Assembly (NCBI RefSeq): GCF_001422405.1
Contig: NZ_LMMV01000012.1
Location: forward strand, 598,830-662,829
DNA length: 64,000 nt
Origin: Pseudorhodoferax sp. Leaf267
GTDB lineage: Bacteria > Pseudomonadota > Gammaproteobacteria > Burkholderiales > Burkholderiaceae_C
Reading direction: 5' to 3'
The translations under genes and the position numbers were made by a program. The notes beneath the pieces were generated by a model, which had not been told where the DNA came from, searched no databases, and saw only the letters and a list, made by a program, of their open reading frames with translations. The stretch's first letter is position 1. Each line of letters opens with the position of its first letter. Shown piece by piece: positions 18,044-28,680 of this stretch.

Positions 18044-19333
18044 ATGCACAGTCTTGCCGAATGGCTCGCGCACTGCGAGCAACTGCACACCAGCGCCATC
18101 GCGCTTGGCCTGGACCGCGTCCGCACGGTGGCCGAGCGCATGGGCCTGCGCTTCGAATGCCCCGTCATCACGGTGGCGGGCACCAACGGCAAGGGCTCGA
18201 CCTGCGCCATGCTGGAATCCATCGCCGGGCATGCGGGTTGGCGCACTGGCGTCTACACCTCGCCCCACCTCGTGCGCTTCGAGGAGCGCTGCCGCATCGC
18301 GGGCACGGTGGTGACCGAGGCAGAACTGCTGCCGCACTTCGCCGCGGTCGAGGCCTCGCGTGGCGATGTCGCGCTCACCTATTTCGAGTTCACGACCCTG
18401 GCCATCCTGCGCTGCATGGCCGCTGCCGGTCTGGACGTGGCGATCCTGGAAGTCGGCCTCGGAGGCCGGCTGGACGCCGTCAACATCATCGATGCCGACT
18501 GCGCCATCGTGACCAGCATCGACCTGGACCACATGGAGTTCCTGGGCCCCGACCGCGAAGCCATCGGCTTCGAGAAGGCCGGCATCATGCGCGCCGGCCG
18601 GCCGGCCATCGTCAGCGACCCCATGCCACCTGCCAGCGTCGTGCAGCACGCAGAGACCATCGGCGCCGACCTGTGGCGCTCGGGCGTGGATTTCAACTTC
18701 ACGGGCGACCAGCAGCAATGGTCTTGGGCCGGCCGTGGCAAGCGTTACAGCGGCCTGGCCTACCCCGCGCTGCGCGGTGCGAACCAGCTCGTCAATGCGG
18801 CCGGCGTGCTGGCCGCGCTCACCGCGCTGCGCGAGCGTCTGCCGATCACGGCCCAGGCTGTGCGCACGGGCCTGGCGATGGTCGAGTTGCCGGGCCGCTT
18901 CCAGATCGTGCCGGGCCAGCCCGCGCTGGTGCTGGACGTGGCACATAACCCGCATGCCGTCGCCGCGCTGGCCGCGAACCTGGATGCCATGGGCTTCTTC
19001 CCGGCCACGCATGCCGTGTTCGGTGCCATGGCCGACAAGGACATCGCAGGCATCCTGCAGCGCATGGCGCCCTTGGTGGAGCATTGGTACTTCTGCGACC
19101 TGCCGACGCCGCGCGCGGCGCGCGCCGACGATCTGATGCATGCCTGGCACGAAATCAACACCCGCAAAGACGTGGTCGCCGGCACATATCCCGGCCCCAC
19201 GCAGGCCATGGAGGCAGCGGTCGCCCAGGCGGCCCCCGCTGATAGAATCCTCGCCTTCGGGTCGTTTCTGACCGTAGGTGGCGTGCTGGAGCAAGGCCTC
19301 CCCAAATTGCACGCCAAACACCTCGGTCCCTGA
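18044..19333 (+). CDS. folC: Bifunctional folylpolyglutamate/dihydrofolate synthase
   Basis: 429 residues, ATP-dependent addition of glutamate to dihydropteroate and folates. The P-loop GTNGKGST is at 46-53, followed by TSPHLVRFEERCRI, LEVGLGGRLDAVN and the C-terminal DVAHNPHAVAALAANL. First gene of the folC-SPOR-cvpA-purF group, with nine bases to the next gene. The ATG at 18044 is preceded by the leaderless-type element GACAAT. Confidence 0.95.
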   Translation: MHSLAEWLAHCEQLHTSAIALGLDRVRTVAERMGLRFECPVITVAGTNGKGSTCAMLESIAGHAGWRTGVYTSPHLVRFEERCRIAGTVVTEAELLPHFAAVEASRGDVALTYFEFTTLAILRCMAAAGLDVAILEVGLGGRLDAVNIIDADCAIVTSIDLDHMEFLGPDREAIGFEKAGIMRAGRPAIVSDPMPPASVVQHAETIGADLWRSGVDFNFTGDQQQWSWAGRGKRYSGLAYPALRGANQLVNAAGVLAALTALRERLPITAQAVRTGLAMVELPGRFQIVPGQPALVLDVAHNPHAVAALAANLDAMGFFPATHAVFGAMADKDIAGILQRMAPLVEHWYFCDLPTPRAARADDLMHAWHEINTRKDVVAGTYPGPTQAMEAAVAQAAPADRILAFGSFLTVGGVLEQGLPKLHAKHLGP

Positions 19334-19342
19334 GCTCACTCC

Positions 19343-20107
19343 ATGGCTTTTTTCAAGTTTCGCGCGCGTGGCCAGAAGGGCGAAGACCAAGCGCCGACGC
19401 CCGCGGAAACCATCGACGACATGCGCCGCCGCGCGCGGCACCGGCTCATCGGCGCCACGGTGCTGGTGCTGATCGGCGTGCTCGGCTTCCCCCTGCTGTT
19501 TGACACCCAGCCGCGGCCGATCCAGGTCGATATCCCGATCGAGATCCCCGACCGCGAAAAGACGCGCCCTTTGGGCGCGGGCGGCAAGATCGGTACGGCG
19601 GAGCCCGCGCCGGCAGCCTCGGCAGCGGCCGCGGCTCCTGTGCAGGACAAGGTCACGGCCGATGCCAGCCTGGCCGCCAAGGAGGAAGTGGTGGCCGACA
19701 AGAGCGCACGCCATGCGCCGCCCAAGGAAGACAAGCAGCCGGCGCCCGAACACAGGGCAGAACCGAAGGTCGAGCGCAAGGTGGAAGCCAAGGCCGCTGC
19801 CAGCACGCCCGCATCGGCCGACGATGGCGCCAAGGCCCGTGCGCTGCTCGACGGCAAGTCTCCCGCGGCCGAGGGGCAGGAGCGTTTCATCCTGCAGGTC
19901 GGCGCGTTCGCCGATGCCGAGAAAGCCCGCGAGACCCGCACCAAGCTGGAGCGTGCCGGCCTCAAAACCTACACCCAGGTGGTCGAAACCAAGGAAGGCA
20001 AGCGCATCCGCGTGCGCGTGGGGCCGTATGCGCAGCGCGCCGAAGCCGACAAGGCCGCGGCGCAGATCAAGAGCCTGAGCCTGCCCGTATCGGTGCTCAC
20101 GCTCTGA
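19343..20107 (+). CDS. SPOR-domain protein with one membrane helix
   Basis: 254 residues. A short cytoplasmic N-terminus, one helix (LIGATVLVLIGVLGFPLLF, about 33-52), a long Ala/Lys/Pro/Glu-rich linker of low complexity and a C-terminal SPOR domain (FILQVGAFADAEKARETRTKLERAG to the end). SPOR domains bind denuded glycan strands at the septum, so a periplasmic cell-division or cell-wall role like DedD/FtsN is expected. The folC-SPOR-cvpA-purF order is common in this bacterial group. Confidence 0.88.
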   Translation: MAFFKFRARGQKGEDQAPTPAETIDDMRRRARHRLIGATVLVLIGVLGFPLLFDTQPRPIQVDIPIEIPDREKTRPLGAGGKIGTAEPAPAASAAAAAPVQDKVTADASLAAKEEVVADKSARHAPPKEDKQPAPEHRAEPKVERKVEAKAAASTPASADDGAKARALLDGKSPAAEGQERFILQVGAFADAEKARETRTKLERAGLKTYTQVVETKEGKRIRVRVGPYAQRAEADKAAAQIKSLSLPVSVLTL

Positions 20108-20116
20108 TCGCCGTGC

Positions 20117-20602
20117 ATGCCGACCTTCGACTGGGTACTGCTGGCTGTTCTGGTCTGCTCCATGGTGCTGGGCGCCTGGCGCGGCCTGGTGTTCGAGGTC
20201 TTGTCGGTGCTGGGCTGGGTGGTCGCCTTCGTGCTGGCGCAGCGATTTGCCCCCGATGTGGGGCCGCATCTGCCGATCGGGGATGCGTCGGCGACGATCC
20301 GGTATGTGGCGGCATTCGCTCTGATCTTCGTGTTGGTCGCCTTTGCCTGCGGGTTGGTCACGGCGCTCGTGAAGCGGCTCGTGCAGGCTGTGGGCCTGCG
20401 GCCCGTGGACCGCGTGCTGGGCATGGTCTTCGGCCTGTTGCGCGGCGCCATCTTGATTCTGGCGGCCGGCGTCATCATCTCCAGTACGCCGCTGCAGCGC
20501 CAGGCGTGGTGGCAGGAGTCCGCGGGTGCGGACGTCGTGGTCTCGGCGCTGCATGCACTCCGGCAGGCACTGCCTGTCGAGTACGCCAGGTTTCTACCCT
20601 GA
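20117..20602 (+). CDS. cvpA: CvpA family membrane protein
   Basis: 161 residues with four predicted membrane helices; opens PTFDWVLLAVLVCSMVLGAWRGLVFE, a typical CvpA N-terminus, and includes GLVTALVKRLVQAVGLRPVDRVLGMVFGLLRG. CvpA was first linked to colicin V production and is associated with envelope stress and bile tolerance in enterics; the mechanism is not settled. Placed between the SPOR protein gene (nine bases) and purF (44 bases), the classical neighbour. Confidence 0.9.
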   Translation: MPTFDWVLLAVLVCSMVLGAWRGLVFEVLSVLGWVVAFVLAQRFAPDVGPHLPIGDASATIRYVAAFALIFVLVAFACGLVTALVKRLVQAVGLRPVDRVLGMVFGLLRGAILILAAGVIISSTPLQRQAWWQESAGADVVVSALHALRQALPVEYARFLP

Positions 20603-20646
20603 CCTTCGTGGCCTGACGGCCGCGCCAATCTTGCAGGAACAATCCT

Positions 20647-22152
<1,506 letters not shown>

Positions 22153-22177
22153 CCCCCTGACCTGTCCGATCCGCACC

Positions 22178-23569
22178 ATGTCCACGCCAACCATCCGCAC
22201 GCGCTTCGCGCCATCGCCGACCGGCTTCATCCACCTGGGCAACATCCGCTCGGCCCTGTACCCCTGGGCGTTCGCACGCGCCACTGGCGGTGTGTTCGTG
22301 TTGCGCATCGAGGACACCGACGTGGAGCGCTCCTCGCAGCAGGCTGTCGATGTGATCGTCGAGGGCATGCGCTGGCTGGGCCTGGACCACGACGAAGGAC
22401 CGTTCTTCCAGATGCAGCGCATGGAGCGCTACAAGCAGGTGCTGGCCGATCTGGTCGCCGCCGGCAGCGTTTACCCCTGTTACATGAGCATGGCCGAGCT
22501 CGATGCGCTGCGCGAGCGGCAGACGCAGGCCAAGGAAAAGCCGCGCTACGACGGCACCTGGCGGCCCGAGCCCGGCAAGACCTTGCCGCCTGTGCCTGAA
22601 GGCGTGCAGCCCGTGCTGCGCTTTCGCAACCCGCAGACCGGTTCCGTTGTCTGGGAGGACAAGGTCAAGGGCCGCATCGAGATCAGCAACGACGAGCTGG
22701 ACGATCTGGTCATCGCGCGACCTGACGGAACGCCGACATACAACTTCTGCGTCGTGGTCGACGACATCGACATGGGGATCACGCACGTCATCCGCGGTGA
22801 CGACCATGTGAACAACACGCCGCGCCAGATCAACATCTTCCGCGCGCTCGGCAAGGAGCCGCCGGTCTATGCCCATCTGCCCACCGTGCTGAACGAGCTG
22901 GGCGAGAAGATGAGCAAGCGCAACGGTGCCAAGGCCGTGACGCAATACGCCGTCGAGGGCTACTTGCCCGATGCCATGGTGAACTACCTGGCACGCCTGG
23001 GCTGGAGCCACGGCGATGACGAGATCTTCAGCCGCGCGCAGTTCCTGGAGTGGTTCAACCTGGACCACCTGGGCCGCAGCGCCGCGCAGTTCGACGAAGC
23101 AAAGCTACGCTGGGTGAATGCCCAGCATCTGAAGGCTATGCCCGACGAGCAGTTGGCACCGCTCGTGGCCGCGCAACTGGAGCGCCGTGGCTTGGTGGCA
23201 GACGAGCGGCTGCCGGCGATCTGTGGCTTGTTCAAGGACCGCTGCGACACGACGGTCGCGCTGGCCGAATGGGCTGCAGCTTTCTACGCCGATGTGCAGC
23301 CCCGGCCCGAGGAGGTCGCGCAGCACGTGACGGACTCCGTACGACCCGCGATTGCCGCATTGGCCGGCAAGCTTGCCGACACGGCATGGGACAAGCCATC
23401 CATTGCAGCAGCCATCAAGGAGACTTTGTCCCAGCACGGCCTCAAGATGCCGCAACTGGCGATGCCCGTGCGCGTCCTGGTGATGGGCACGGCCCAGACG
23501 CCATCGCTGGATGCTGTGCTGGCACTGTTCTCTAAAAAAGTTGTGCTCGGAAGATTGAAAACGGACTGA
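22178..23569 (+). CDS. gltX: Glutamyl-tRNA synthetase
   Basis: 463 residues, class I synthetase. The HIGH-type motif reads HLGN at 19-22 and the KMSKS-type loop KMSKR at 244-248; the [19 protein letters not shown] opening and RIEDTD confirm GluRS. Start ATG at 22178 gives the standard N-terminus. The 3' end of the gene contains the promoter of the tRNA-Ala/Glu/Asp operon, so the synthetase and its substrate tRNA-Glu are physically linked. Confidence 0.96.
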   Translation: MSTPTIRTRFAPSPTGFIHLGNIRSALYPWAFARATGGVFVLRIEDTDVERSSQQAVDVIVEGMRWLGLDHDEGPFFQMQRMERYKQVLADLVAAGSVYPCYMSMAELDALRERQTQAKEKPRYDGTWRPEPGKTLPPVPEGVQPVLRFRNPQTGSVVWEDKVKGRIEISNDELDDLVIARPDGTPTYNFCVVVDDIDMGITHVIRGDDHVNNTPRQINIFRALGKEPPVYAHLPTVLNELGEKMSKRNGAKAVTQYAVEGYLPDAMVNYLARLGWSHGDDEIFSRAQFLEWFNLDHLGRSAAQFDEAKLRWVNAQHLKAMPDEQLAPLVAAQLERRGLVADERLPAICGLFKDRCDTTVALAEWAAAFYADVQPRPEEVAQHVTDSVRPAIAALAGKLADTAWDKPSIAAAIKETLSQHGLKMPQLAMPVRVLVMGTAQTPSLDAVLALFSKKVVLGRLKTD

Positions 23570-23584
23570 AATTCGTTCTATAAT
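23555..23584 (+). promoter_or_regulatory. Sigma-70-type promoter of the tRNA operon
   Basis: TTGAAA (23555-23560), an 18-base spacer and TATAAT (23579-23584). The -35 lies inside the last codons of gltX. The consensus -10 is unusual in this GC-rich window and fits a strong stable-RNA promoter. Confidence 0.8.
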
Positions 23585-23643
23585 TCGAGGCTCGATGCAG
23601 CGCAGGCTAGAGTTGAAAAACGAAAGCCTGACGTAACACCCAA

Positions 23644-23719
<76 letters not shown>

Positions 23720-23752
23720 AGTGAGCATCGAGATGGGAAGTACCAAGGTTTT

Positions 23753-23828
23753 GACCCTATCGTCTAGAGGCCTAGGACACTACCCTTTCACGGTAGGTAC
23801 CGGGGTTCGAATCCCCGTAGGGTCGCCA
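23753..23828 (+). tRNA. tRNA-Glu (anticodon UUC)
   Basis: 76 nt with encoded CCA. Acceptor GACCCTA/TAGGGTC; anticodon stem CTACC/GGTAG with loop CTTTCAC gives TTC, reading GAA/GAG. Substrate of the synthetase encoded just upstream. Confidence 0.96.
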
Positions 23829-23875
23829 AGTTTGTAGCGCTTGGATCGTCGCAAGACGGTCGAAGCTACCTACCA

Positions 23876-23952
23876 GGAGTGGTAGTTCAGTTGGTTAGAA
23901 TACCGGCCTGTCACGCCGGGGGTCGCGGGTTCGAGTCCCGTCCACTCCGCCA
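23876..23952 (+). tRNA. tRNA-Asp (anticodon GUC)
   Basis: 77 nt with encoded CCA. Acceptor GGAGTGG/CCACTCC; anticodon stem CCGGC/GCCGG with loop CTGTCAC gives GTC, reading GAC/GAT. Confidence 0.96.
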
Positions 23953-23960
23953 AAAAGTCA

Positions 23961-23994
23961 ACGGGTTACGCAAGAAGTTGCGTAACCCGTTTTC
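23961..23994 (+). terminator. Rho-independent terminator of the tRNA operon
   Basis: Perfect 13-pair stem ACGGGTTACGCAA / TTGCGTAACCCGT with a GAAG loop, followed by TTTCC. It starts eight bases after tRNA-Asp. Confidence 0.93.
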
Positions 23995-24034
23995 CGTTGT
24001 GCGTCCGCTTGTGAGCAGCTTTGCTACCGCCCGC

Positions 24035-24232
24035 TCAGCGGCGGCGCTTGCGGTTGCTGGCTGGCGCCAGCGTCCACAGATCCAACAGGTTGCGCGTGGC
24101 CTTGGTGGTAGCGGTCTTGCTGGCACGCTTGACCTGGGCGGTGGCATGGCCGCGTGCCGAGCCGGCAACCGAGTTGGCGGCGCTCAGCCACATGCTCATC
24201 AACGGGTTTTTCTTGAGCCAGGGGTTGGACAT
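24035..24232 (-). CDS. Small basic protein, unknown function
   Basis: 65 residues, opening MSNPWLKKNPLMSMWLSAAN and ending ASNRKRRR, with a central Ala/Thr/Lys-rich helix-forming stretch. The ATG at 24232 has AAGGAA six bases upstream, which supports a real gene. Strongly basic, so nucleic-acid or polyanion binding is possible; granule-associated proteins of polyhydroxyalkanoate-producing bacteria also have small Lys/Ala-rich tails, but I cannot make that link from sequence. It converges on the tRNA terminator. Confidence 0.6.
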   Translation of the reverse strand: MSNPWLKKNPLMSMWLSAANSVAGSARGHATAQVKRASKTATTKATRNLLDLWTLAPASNRKRRR

Positions 24233-24478
24233 GGGTTTCCTTTCGTGGCCCCTATTGTTTCGCCGGCTGGTGCGCGGCGGTGTGCAAGTCCAGGGTGTCC
24301 TGCTGTCAGCCGAGGCGCTGCGGGCCCAGCGCGGCGCACATAACACCGCTGCAAGCCCACAGCCGTGTAGCACGTGCGCCGACACCGGGCGGCTCCGCGC
24401 TTCCGATACTGGTTGCGCGGCCTGCATGGTGCCAAGGCCGACGAGCAACCCAGTAGCGCACCCGGTATAGGAGACGAG

Positions 24479-24802
24479 ATGCGAACAGCCTTGTGGATCG
24501 TGGTGTTGGCGCTGACGGGATGCGGCACCTGGACCAAGCCGGGCGTGACCGATGCGCAGGCCAGCGCCGACCAGAAGGAATGCGGGCTGCGCGCGGCCGA
24601 GGCGCACCCGCCGCAGATGCTCAATGCACCGGAAATACCGCTAGCGACGGACACGCAATGCGCCAGCATTTACGGCCAGGCCCAATGCGCGCCGCTGGGC
24701 CGGCGTGACCGTGCGGCCCAGACCGACATGAACGACGGTGCGCGGCATGTCGCCTTCGAGCAATGTCTGCAGGCCAAAGGCTACCGCTACACGGCCAAGT
24801 GA
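24479..24802 (+). CDS. Small lipoprotein, unknown function
   Basis: 107 residues. The N-terminus MRTALWIVVLALTGC carries a lipobox (LTGC, Cys15), so the mature protein is lipid-anchored. The remainder has several Cys residues (ECGLR, TQCASIYGQAQC, FEQCLQAKGYRY) that could form disulfides, a pattern common to small envelope lipoproteins of this group whose C-terminus ends FxxCMxAKGY. RBS-like AGGAGACGAG precedes the ATG at 24479. Divergent from the small basic gene. Function not known. Confidence 0.75.
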   Translation: MRTALWIVVLALTGCGTWTKPGVTDAQASADQKECGLRAAEAHPPQMLNAPEIPLATDTQCASIYGQAQCAPLGRRDRAAQTDMNDGARHVAFEQCLQAKGYRYTAK

Positions 24803-25089
24803 GCGACCCGACCGTCTCGGCCCCGCGTTGCACAGCCGCAGGACCACTCGAGACGGGCACCCGTTGGATTCCAGCACAGGCTGTGGGTTGAGCGGCACCA
24901 CCGCCACCCGCCCGAAATTTGGCAACCGGCGTCCATGCGACTGCATGTCTGGCGCGTCGGCCGATGTGGTCAACGGCTCGCGCGACGAAGCCGTGTGCGC
25001 TTCAATCGCCAGCGGGTGGCGCGCCCCACCGCCGCGACGTCCCGGTGCTCCTGCTCCTCGATGGCGTCACCGCCAGTGTCCTCATCGGG

Positions 25090-25323
25090 TCACGCCGAAG
25101 CGCGCAGCCAGCCCTCATGGCCGGTGGAGGGCGCAGCGCGATGGGCGGACGGTGCCGTGACCACGATCGCGCAGTACTGCTGCCAGACGGGGCCGTCGCT
25201 CGTCTCCAGCCAGGCGACGACACGCGCCCAAAGCTTGAAGCGATAAGGGCCAAGTTCGTAGACGGCGAACTCTTGGCCATGGAGAGTACGGACTGCGCGA
25301 ACGGTCCATTGGTTTGCTTTCAT
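25090..25323 (-). CDS. Hypothetical small protein
   Basis: 77 residues beginning MKANQWTVRAVRTLHGQEFAVYELGPYRF; the mix of aromatic and charged residues is unlike the Arg/Ala shadow frames around it, which is why it is kept. No domain recognised, no signal peptide or helix. The ATG at 25323 lacks a ribosome-binding site, but GATACT lies seven bases upstream, the same spacing as the suspected leaderless starts elsewhere. The last ~18 residues are low-complexity and may reflect a degraded 3' end. Confidence 0.4.
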   Translation of the reverse strand: MKANQWTVRAVRTLHGQEFAVYELGPYRFKLWARVVAWLETSDGPVWQQYCAIVVTAPSAHRAAPSTGHEGWLRASA

Positions 25324-25554
25324 GGCGGCGAGTATCCCGGGACGTATCAATTTGTATGTGTGCAGAAACACGTATGCGCGCGGATTTGGGCGGCTTCAGT
25401 GCGGAAGTTGTCAGTCAGACCTGGGCGGTTATTCCTGGGCTGTTGTTTGCCCACCAAAGTCTGCGTGACGTGGGCGCTTTCGGGCCGGGGTAACAATGTT
25501 GCTTTTCCGTGGCGCGGCCCCTGTTGCCGCGCCCGTCTTGCAGGAGAAGCCGCC

Positions 25555-26589
25555 ATGAGCACACCCATTCCCGCCACCCTGATCCCGGGCGACGGCATCG
25601 GCCCGGAAATCGTCGACGCCACGCTGGCTGCATTCGACGCGCTGGGTGCACCCTTCGCATGGGACCGCCAGATCGCCGGTCTGGGCGGCGTGCAGGCCGC
25701 CGGCGACCCCTTGCCCCAAGCCACGCTGGACAGCATCCGCCGCACGCGCCTGGCCCTGAAGGGCCCGCTGGAGACGCCTTCGGGCGGCGGCTACCGTTCC
25801 TCCAACGTGCGCCTGCGCGAGGAATTCCAGCTCTACGCCAACCTGCGCCCGGCGCGCACCGTGATCCCGGGCGGCCGCTTCGACAAGATCGACCTGGTCG
25901 TCGTGCGCGAGAACCTCGAGGGTTTGTACATCGGCCATGAGCACTACGTGAAGATTGACGAGGACCCGCATGCGGTCGCCATGGCCACGGGCATCAACAC
26001 CCGGGCCGGCAGCCGGCGCATCCTCGAGTACGCGTTCGAGACGGCGGTGGCAACTGGCCGCAAGAAGGTCACGATCGTGCACAAGGCCAACATCATGAAG
26101 GCGCTGACCGGCATCTTCCTGGAGACTGGGCTGGACATCTACGAGCGTAAGTACAAGGGCCGCTTCGAACTGGAGACCATCATCGTGGACGCCTGCGCGA
26201 TGAAGCTGGTGCTCAATCCCTGGCAGTTCGACATGCTGGTCACGACCAACCTGTTCGGCGACATCCTGTCCGACCTGGTGGCCGGCCTGGTCGGAGGGCT
26301 GGGCATGGCGCCGGGCGCCAACATCGGCGCCGACGCGGCCATCTTCGAGGCCGTGCACGGCTCGGCGCCCGACATCGCGGGCAAAGGCGTCGCCAACCCC
26401 ACGGCGCTGCTGCTGGCCGGCGCGCTGATGCTGGAGCATGTGCAACGGCCCGAGCTGGCACGGCGCCTGCGGCAGGCCATCGACGACACGCTGAACGTTG
26501 ACAACGTGCGCACCGGCGACCTGGGCGGCAAGGCCGGCACGGCGGCGTTCACGCAGGCGCTGGTGGCGCGGATCCAGGGCGGCGCATGA
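25555..26589 (+). CDS. NAD-type isocitrate/isopropylmalate dehydrogenase family enzyme
   Basis: 344 residues. Beta-decarboxylating dehydrogenase of a 2-hydroxy dicarboxylic acid. Visible: PGDGIGPEIVDATL, the substrate arginines in SSNVRLREEFQLYANLRPARTV, the Lys in VTIVHKANIMK, metal-binding Asp residues in TTNLFGDILSDL and the cofactor region EAVHGSAPDIAGKGVANPTA. The ANLRPART pattern and short length fit NAD-dependent isocitrate (or homoisocitrate/tartrate-type) dehydrogenases; isocitrate is my best guess. Start ATG at 25555 follows AGGAGAA at good distance. yceH overlaps its stop by four bases. Confidence 0.87.
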   Translation: MSTPIPATLIPGDGIGPEIVDATLAAFDALGAPFAWDRQIAGLGGVQAAGDPLPQATLDSIRRTRLALKGPLETPSGGGYRSSNVRLREEFQLYANLRPARTVIPGGRFDKIDLVVVRENLEGLYIGHEHYVKIDEDPHAVAMATGINTRAGSRRILEYAFETAVATGRKKVTIVHKANIMKALTGIFLETGLDIYERKYKGRFELETIIVDACAMKLVLNPWQFDMLVTTNLFGDILSDLVAGLVGGLGMAPGANIGADAAIFEAVHGSAPDIAGKGVANPTALLLAGALMLEHVQRPELARRLRQAIDDTLNVDNVRTGDLGGKAGTAAFTQALVARIQGGA

Positions 26590-27245
26590 GCCTGCCGATC
26601 CTGTCGCTGGCAGAGACCCGCGTGCTCGGCGTGCTGGTCGAGAAGCAGCGCACCGTGCCCGACACCTATCCGCTGACGCTGAACGCGCTGCTGTCCGGCT
26701 GCAACCAGAAAACCAGCCGCAACCCGGTGCTGGAACTGGGTGAGGCGCAGGTCCAGGACGCGCTGGACAACCTGCGCGCGCGCAGCCTGGTGGCCGAAAG
26801 CAGCGGCGGCCGCGTCATGCGCTATGCCCACAACGCGGATGGCGTGTTGCGCGTGCCTTCGCAGTCGCTGGCACTGCTCACGGTGCTGATGCTGCGGGGC
26901 CCGCAAACCGCCGGCGAGTTGCGCATCGCCAGCGAGCGCATGCACAACTTCGCCGACACCTCCTCGGTCGAGGCCTTCCTGGACGAGCTCGCGGCGCGCC
27001 CGGCCGGTGCCCTGGTGGCGCGGCTGGAGCGCCTGCCCGGCGCGCGCGAGCACCGCTGGATGCACCTGCTGTCGGGCGAGGCGCCGCAGGCCGTGGCTGC
27101 GCTGGAGGCGTCTGCCGTGGCCAGCGACCCGATGGGCGAGGTGCCGGCGCTACGCGCGCAGGTCGGCCGGCTGCAGGGCGAGGTGGCCGCGCTCAAGGCC
27201 ACGGTGGCGCGGCTGTGCGCGGAGCTGGGGCTGCCGGCGGATTGA
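26586..27245 (+). CDS. yceH: YceH/DUF480 family protein
   Basis: 219 residues, two winged-helix units as in the YceH family: LSLAETRVLGVLVEKQRTVPDTYPLTLNAL..CNQKTSRNPV is the diagnostic opening, then LTVLMLRGPQTAGELRIASERMHNF. The C-terminus is a coiled-coil-like stretch (LRAQVGRLQGEVAALKATVARL). Biological role is not established; DNA binding is plausible. Start overlaps the dehydrogenase stop as ATGA. Confidence 0.9.
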   Translation: MSLPILSLAETRVLGVLVEKQRTVPDTYPLTLNALLSGCNQKTSRNPVLELGEAQVQDALDNLRARSLVAESSGGRVMRYAHNADGVLRVPSQSLALLTVLMLRGPQTAGELRIASERMHNFADTSSVEAFLDELAARPAGALVARLERLPGAREHRWMHLLSGEAPQAVAALEASAVASDPMGEVPALRAQVGRLQGEVAALKATVARLCAELGLPAD

Positions 27246-27254
27246 ACCTGCGCG

Positions 27255-28487
27255 TCAGGTCACCGGTCTGTGCGGCGTGCCTGGCCGGTGCAGCCCGTCA
27301 CCGCCCATGTCCGGCGCCAGAACGACCCGGTCGCGGCCTGCCGACTTCGCCTGGTAGAGCAACTGGTCGGCGCGCTTGTAGAGCGAGGCCGCAGTCTCGC
27401 CGCCAAGCAGTAGCGCACAGCCCGCGCTGACGCTCAGGCCGGCGCTGGCCGGCGATGCGGCGTGCTCGATGCCCAGCGACTGCACCGCAAGCGGCAGGCG
27501 CGCGAGCAGTTCCTGCACATCGGCTGCCGTGGCGTCGTGCAGGACCAGGGCCATCTCCTCTCCGCCGGTCCGGAACGCCCGGCCGCCGTGCGCGGCGGCC
27601 AGATGCTCCAGCGTGTGCGCCACGCGCTGCAGCGCCAGGTCGCCGGCCTGGTGGCCGTAGCTGTCGTTGTAGAGCTTGAAGTGGTCCACATCCACCAGAA
27701 CCAGGGCGACCGGCTGCCCTGACTGGTGCGCCAGGGGGATCGCGGCGTCCAGCTGCCTGTTGAACTCGCGCCGGTTGAACAGCCCCGTCAAGGCGTCGCG
27801 ACTGGCCTGCCATTGCAGTTCATGCCGCAGCAGGAACTGCTCGCGCTGGGCGTACTCGCGAATGTAGGCGCCCATCGCGCTCACCGCTGCCGTGGCCAGC
27901 AGCACGACCGGCACGGGCAGCACGGTGGCCCGCTGCGGCATCACCGTGCCGAGCAGGACCACCAGGCCGATACAGACCACCGCGAGCGCCAGCATCTGCG
28001 CGTACACCAGCCCCAGCGGCAGGAAGATGGCCATCACGACCAGCGCCAGCACGAAGCTGTCATGCGGCACGCCGAGTTCGCGGTAGACCGAGATGGCCAC
28101 GGTGCCGGCGATGGTCAGCAACAGGAACAGGCCCGGGATCAGCGTCCACTGGCGGTAGGGGCGCGTGCCGGACCACAGCACCAGCGCGCTGACCGCGAGC
28201 GCCAGCAGCACCACCACGCGCGCCACCACCAGCTGCCACAGGCTGGGCGACCAATCCGGGAACTGCTGCAGCAAGTCCAGCCGCAGAACGTCGATGGCAC
28301 AGAACATGAGCCAGATCACGGTGCCGGTCAGCAGCGCAACCAGGGTGGGGTAGGTGCTCGCCTGCAGGGTGGCGGCTCGGAATTCCTGCTCCAGCGCCGG
28401 CTCGAAGCGCAGGCGCTTGAAGCCGGCGTGCAGCTGCTGGCCGTAGCGCGTGTCGGTGGCCGCGGGCGGGGTGACTGGCAAGCGCAT
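27255..28487 (-). CDS. Multi-pass membrane diguanylate cyclase
   Basis: 410 residues. About six membrane helices between residues 46 and 210, then a GGDEF domain with active loop GGEEM at 308-312 and metal-binding DVDHFKLYND. The RxxD inhibition site is absent: the matching four residues read AHGG. Product inhibition by cyclic di-GMP through the primary site is therefore not expected, unlike the first cyclase of this window. Start set at the ATG at 28487, since the longer frame is arginine-rich shadow. Divergent from the acyl-CoA ligase gene. Confidence 0.88.
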   Translation of the reverse strand: MRLPVTPPAATDTRYGQQLHAGFKRLRFEPALEQEFRAATLQASTYPTLVALLTGTVIWLMFCAIDVLRLDLLQQFPDWSPSLWQLVVARVVVLLALAVSALVLWSGTRPYRQWTLIPGLFLLLTIAGTVAISVYRELGVPHDSFVLALVVMAIFLPLGLVYAQMLALAVVCIGLVVLLGTVMPQRATVLPVPVVLLATAAVSAMGAYIREYAQREQFLLRHELQWQASRDALTGLFNRREFNRQLDAAIPLAHQSGQPVALVLVDVDHFKLYNDSYGHQAGDLALQRVAHTLEHLAAAHGGRAFRTGGEEMALVLHDATAADVQELLARLPLAVQSLGIEHAASPASAGLSVSAGCALLLGGETAASLYKRADQLLYQAKSAGRDRVVLAPDMGGDGLHRPGTPHRPVT

Positions 28488-28680
28488 CGCTCTGGGATGG
28501 TAGGCCAGATGGACCGGCTGAAAAAGCCCGCCGGTACAGCGCGGTGCGCCACTGGTCGGGGGCGGGCCGGTCGCGTGCGGGACATGGCCCGCGCAGGCCC
28601 GCGGCAGACTGCGGGCCTTCACCGATGCGCCCACCGGGCCGCCCACTTAGGCTCGCCGCTTTACAGGAGACACCGCACCC

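Noticed and set aside
20603-20646. Purine riboswitch or PurR site before purF
   Set aside because: The gap is only 44 bases and no aptamer-like structure or palindrome is visible.
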